From Spirosoma sp. (GTDB lineage Bacteria > Bacteroidota > Bacteroidia > Cytophagales > Spirosomataceae): DNA of 10,801 nt. Position 1 is the stretch's first letter; the number at the start of each line of letters is the position of its first letter. The stretch is taken from contig JANXVQ010001010.1 in the NCBI GenBank assembly GCA_025351545.1, positions 1 to 10,801 on the forward strand, read 5' to 3'. This document shows, one piece after another, positions 9,017 to 10,801 of the stretch. The position numbers were made by a program, and so were the translations under genes. The notes beneath the pieces were generated by a model. That model worked only from the letters and a program-made list of their open reading frames with translations, did no database searches and was not told where the DNA came from.

Positions 9017-9835
9017 ATGAATAATATACGTGTACTGGCAGAGGGTTTACGTTCTCCTAAAGGGCCCACATTTGATGCAGATGGCAATCTCTGGTGCGTA
9101 GAACAAGACAGAGAATGCCTGTTTCGTTGGTCTGCCGACGGTAGTATAAAACGGATTTACACAGGTGGCCGACCCAAATCTTTAGTATGCCATCAGGGCG
9201 ATTTATGGTTTTGCGACTCGGGCCATAATGCGATTCGACGACTAAACATAAGAACAGACGTTATCGAAACGATAATTGGACAGTCAAAAAGTCCACTCCT
9301 TATGGCTCCCAATGATTTGCTATTCGATAGTCTCAACAATTTAGTCATTACATGCTCCGGTACAACTGGCAATGATCAACTAGGCTACGTTGCCGTTTAT
9401 TCGCCTGCTGGTCAAATTGATATTATTGCCGAAGGCTTACTACATCCTAACGGGCTGGCTTTCTATCCTAATCAGCAAAATTTATTAATTACAGAAATGC
9501 ACCAGCAACGCATTTGGAGCGGCTATTGGGATCAGGAATCCTTAAGTTGGGAAACTTTACATGTGTGGGCCTCCATCACGATCGAAGCATCAGCAATGGC
9601 AACAACGTCTGGCATTCCCAGCCCTTATGGTATGAGCGTTGGCCCAGATGGAAATCTATACGTAGCCATTTCCGGGGCTGGCGTAGTCCGGTTATTTTCA
9701 GACGAGGGTCATTTTATTCGCGATATTCTTTTGCCCGGCAAGAATCCGTCCGATTGTGTATTTGACCCGTCCGGCGAATTAGGCCTTATTGTAACTGAAA
9801 CGGAGCGGGGCGAATTGTTGAGCATTCTGGTATAG
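9017..9835 (+). CDS. SMP-30/gluconolactonase-family beta-propeller protein with altered metal site
   Basis: The 272-residue protein reads as a six-bladed SMP-30/gluconolactonase/LRE propeller with recurring blade motifs: GPTFDADGNLWCVEQ, KSLVCHQGDLWFCD, PNDLLFDSLNNLVIT, HPNGLAFYPNQQNLLITE, PYGMSVGPDGNLYVA and SDCVFDPSGELGLIVTE. In SMP-30 the metal ligands are Glu18, Asn154 and Asp204. The matching motifs here are PKGP (Lys15 in place of Glu), PNGL (Asn145 kept) and PYGM (Tyr204 in place of Asp); Asn99 in PND is also kept. Two of three ligands are therefore lost, so lactonase activity is doubtful and a binding or sensing role is possible. No signal peptide is seen. ATG 9017 fits the family N-terminus (VLAEGLRSPKGP); no Shine-Dalgarno. 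It is divergent from the GMC oxidoreductase, which suggests a shared sugar or lactone pathway (inference). Confidence 0.85.
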   Translation: MNNIRVLAEGLRSPKGPTFDADGNLWCVEQDRECLFRWSADGSIKRIYTGGRPKSLVCHQGDLWFCDSGHNAIRRLNIRTDVIETIIGQSKSPLLMAPNDLLFDSLNNLVITCSGTTGNDQLGYVAVYSPAGQIDIIAEGLLHPNGLAFYPNQQNLLITEMHQQRIWSGYWDQESLSWETLHVWASITIEASAMATTSGIPSPYGMSVGPDGNLYVAISGAGVVRLFSDEGHFIRDILLPGKNPSDCVFDPSGELGLIVTETERGELLSILV

Positions 9836-9876
9836 TGTTTTGCCAGATAACCCGCCAGAAATACTACCAAGTACTA

Positions 9877-9990
9877 AATCAAAAATTTCAACCATATCGG
9901 CACAAAGGACACAGAGATTTAAATTATATAAGATCTCTGTGTCCTTTGTGCTGATGCTTCGGCGGTCCGATGTGGTCGAAATTTTTGATT
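9877..9990. repeat. 114-nt composite inverted repeat between convergent genes
   Basis: Outer arms 9877-9900 and 9967-9990 (24 bases each, two mismatches, core AAAAATTTC/GAAATTTTT) enclose perfect 18-base inner arms, CACAAAGGACACAGAGAT (9901-9918) and its complement (9933-9950). The apex loop is 14 AT-rich bases. A 16-base unpaired segment (9951-9966, CTGATGCTTCGGCGGT) bulges only on the right side. The CACAAAGGACACAGAG type of sequence is known to me from dispersed intergenic repeats in many bacteria. It lies between two convergent genes and could end transcription from both sides. It fills most of the 172-bp spacer. Confidence 0.85.
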
Positions 9991-10007
9991 CTGCATGATT
10001 ACTTAAT

Positions 10008-10673
10008 CTAAGTTGGTAACTCCGCCAATACTGTTACGCCACCTTTGGTGATGTCGCCAATTTTGACTTTAATTTCTGCGTCCAGCGGTAAAAACACATC
10101 CACCCGCGAGCCAAATTTTATAAAGCCAAACTCTTCGCCCTGCTTCACAGACTGGCCTTCTTTCACATACCAGATAATACGCCGGGCTACAGCACCTGCA
10201 ATTTGCCGAAACAATACTTCAGTACCGTTAGCTATCTGAACAACGACCGTTGTCCGCTCGTTTTCGGTACTCGATTTAGGATGCCAGGCCACTAAATACT
10301 TACCCGGAAAGTACTTAAAATACCGGACAGTGCCCGAAACCGGATTTCGGTTGACGTGTACATTCAGGGGCGACATAAAAATTGATACTTGCCGACGGTG
10401 CGCCTTAAAGTACTCATTTTCAATCGTTTCTTCGATTACAACAATCTTACCATCAGCCGGTGCAATCACTTGTGATTCGCCAGTGGTTAGCAGTCGGGTT
10501 GGAATACGAAAAAACTGAACCACCAGCACAAACAAAACCAGACTTACTGTCGATGATAAGATAATGGCTGTTGAATTGTTGGGGAACAAATAAACATAAG
10601 CGAGCAGATTCAGGGCCAGTAAAACCAGACCTGTCGTGAGCATTATAGTATTGCCTTCGCGGTGTAAGCGCAT
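10008..10673 (-). CDS. psd: Phosphatidylserine decarboxylase, short pyruvoyl type
   Basis: Psd converts phosphatidylserine to phosphatidylethanolamine at the inner membrane. The 221-residue protein has two N-terminal hydrophobic segments (about 11-30 and 36-54), then FFRIPTR, the conserved VIAPADGKIVVI (69-80), FMSPLNVHVNRNPVSG (99-114), and HPKSSTENERT (131-141). Near the end is KFGSRVDVFLP (186-196), where self-cleavage between Gly188 and Ser189 would create the pyruvoyl group. This matches the short Bacteroidetes/archaeal-type enzyme rather than the longer E. coli form. I chose ATG at 10671-10673 (MRLHREGNTI), the usual family start. An in-frame ATG at 10730 would add 19 unrelated residues and would lie inside the predicted -7 box, so it is unlikely. 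No Shine-Dalgarno is seen. It converges on the SMP-30-like gene. Confidence 0.95.
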   Translation of the reverse strand: MRLHREGNTIMLTTGLVLLALNLLAYVYLFPNNSTAIILSSTVSLVLFVLVVQFFRIPTRLLTTGESQVIAPADGKIVVIEETIENEYFKAHRRQVSIFMSPLNVHVNRNPVSGTVRYFKYFPGKYLVAWHPKSSTENERTTVVVQIANGTEVLFRQIAGAVARRIIWYVKEGQSVKQGEEFGFIKFGSRVDVFLPLDAEIKVKIGDITKGGVTVLAELPT

Positions 10674-10678
10674 AATAG

Positions 10679-10706
10679 ATTGTATGAGGTATATTGTATG
10701 AGGTAT
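10679..10706. repeat. Perfect 14-bp tandem duplication in the psd leader
   Basis: ATTGTATGAGGTAT occurs twice head to tail (10679-10692 and 10693-10706), 5 bases upstream of the psd start codon. A reversed, two-mismatch version (ATACATCATACATT) lies at 10749-10762, on the far side of the -7 box, and a related GTATGATGC-like segment sits between. With the predicted start of transcription near 10720, both tandem copies fall in the untranslated leader. Confidence 0.85.
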
Positions 10707-10727
10707 TCCTGGTGCATCAAGTAAGAG

Positions 10728-10758
10728 CAAAATTATGCATCATACGGTATACATCATA
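10728..10758 (-). promoter_or_regulatory. Bacteroidetes-type promoter of psd
   Basis: On the minus strand TAATTTTG (10735 down to 10728) matches TAnnTTTG exactly. TATG (10758 down to 10755), one mismatch from TTTG, lies 19 bases upstream. Transcription would start near 10720, leaving a leader of about 48 bases before the ATG at 10673. This supports the shorter psd start. Confidence 0.6.
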
Positions 10759-10801
10759 CATTTTATATTAAATCAGTAGCCTCCACGGAATTTGTAGGCA
10801 C
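10759..10801. other. Unassigned right edge
   Basis: The last 43 bases hold no gene I can name. Read on the minus strand, stop codons occur in all three frames shortly before the psd promoter, so an upstream minus-strand gene could end here (for example with ...AYKFRGGY and a TGA stop), but too little is visible to choose a frame. Confidence 0.3.

Noticed and set aside
9001..9024. Short frame ATG...TAA (MNRRKYE) overlapping the SMP-30-like start.
   Set aside because: Seven codons with no sign of being a regulatory leader peptide; probably chance.
8810..9870. The 12-base string AAATACTACCAA occurs at 8810-8821 and 9859-9870, flanking the SMP-30-like gene like target-site duplications.
   Set aside because: A few exact 12-base matches are expected by chance in AT-rich spacers of a window this size, no transposase or terminal inverted repeats accompany them, and target duplications are rarely that long.
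10674..10730. Upstream ATG at 10730 as the psd start.
   Set aside because: The added 19 residues do not resemble the family, and the codon lies inside the predicted -7 box, so it would not be transcribed.

Overview
The window looks like chromosomal DNA from a Bacteroidetes bacterium, most likely a Cytophagales member close to Spirosoma. This is an inference from three things: UvrA and the other proteins read like that group; start codons lack Shine-Dalgarno sequences (starts follow A- or C-rich stretches such as AACACC-ATG); and candidate promoters fit the Bacteroidetes TTTG-N19-21-TAnnTTTG pattern. I see no phage, insertion sequence, CRISPR array, tRNA or rRNA.

Layout, left to right. (1) uvrA lies on the minus strand and runs off the left edge, so its C-terminal end is missing. 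(2) Divergent from it, on the plus strand, are an MgtC/SapB-family membrane protein and a small outer-membrane beta-barrel protein. The latter is followed by a strong hairpin terminator at 4368-4433. (3) A two-gene plus-strand O-acetylation cassette follows: an MBOAT transferase of the AlgI type and, 7 bp later, an AlgJ/AlgX-like SGNH-fold protein. (4) Convergent with it is a minus-strand GMC flavoprotein oxidoreductase. A 244-bp spacer with an 18-bp palindrome separates it from a divergent SMP-30/gluconolactonase-family gene. (5) A 114-nt composite inverted repeat separates that gene from a convergent minus-strand psd (phosphatidylserine decarboxylase) with a recognisable promoter.

How the genes may work together. 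The MBOAT and SGNH proteins probably act as a pair that moves acetyl groups across the inner membrane and onto an envelope polysaccharide. The GMC oxidoreductase and the SMP-30-like protein could be consecutive steps (oxidation of a sugar or alcohol, then lactone hydrolysis). However, the SMP-30-like protein lacks two of the three expected metal ligands, so that link is uncertain. uvrA (excision repair) and psd (phospholipid synthesis) are housekeeping genes.

Most of the window is ordinary. The unusual content is short-repeat structure: an in-frame 30-bp duplication inside UvrA's UvrB-binding region, four in-frame 15-bp units inside the GMC enzyme, a 14-bp tandem duplication in the psd leader, and the long hairpin between the convergent genes. 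I did not find a convincing new multi-gene system.
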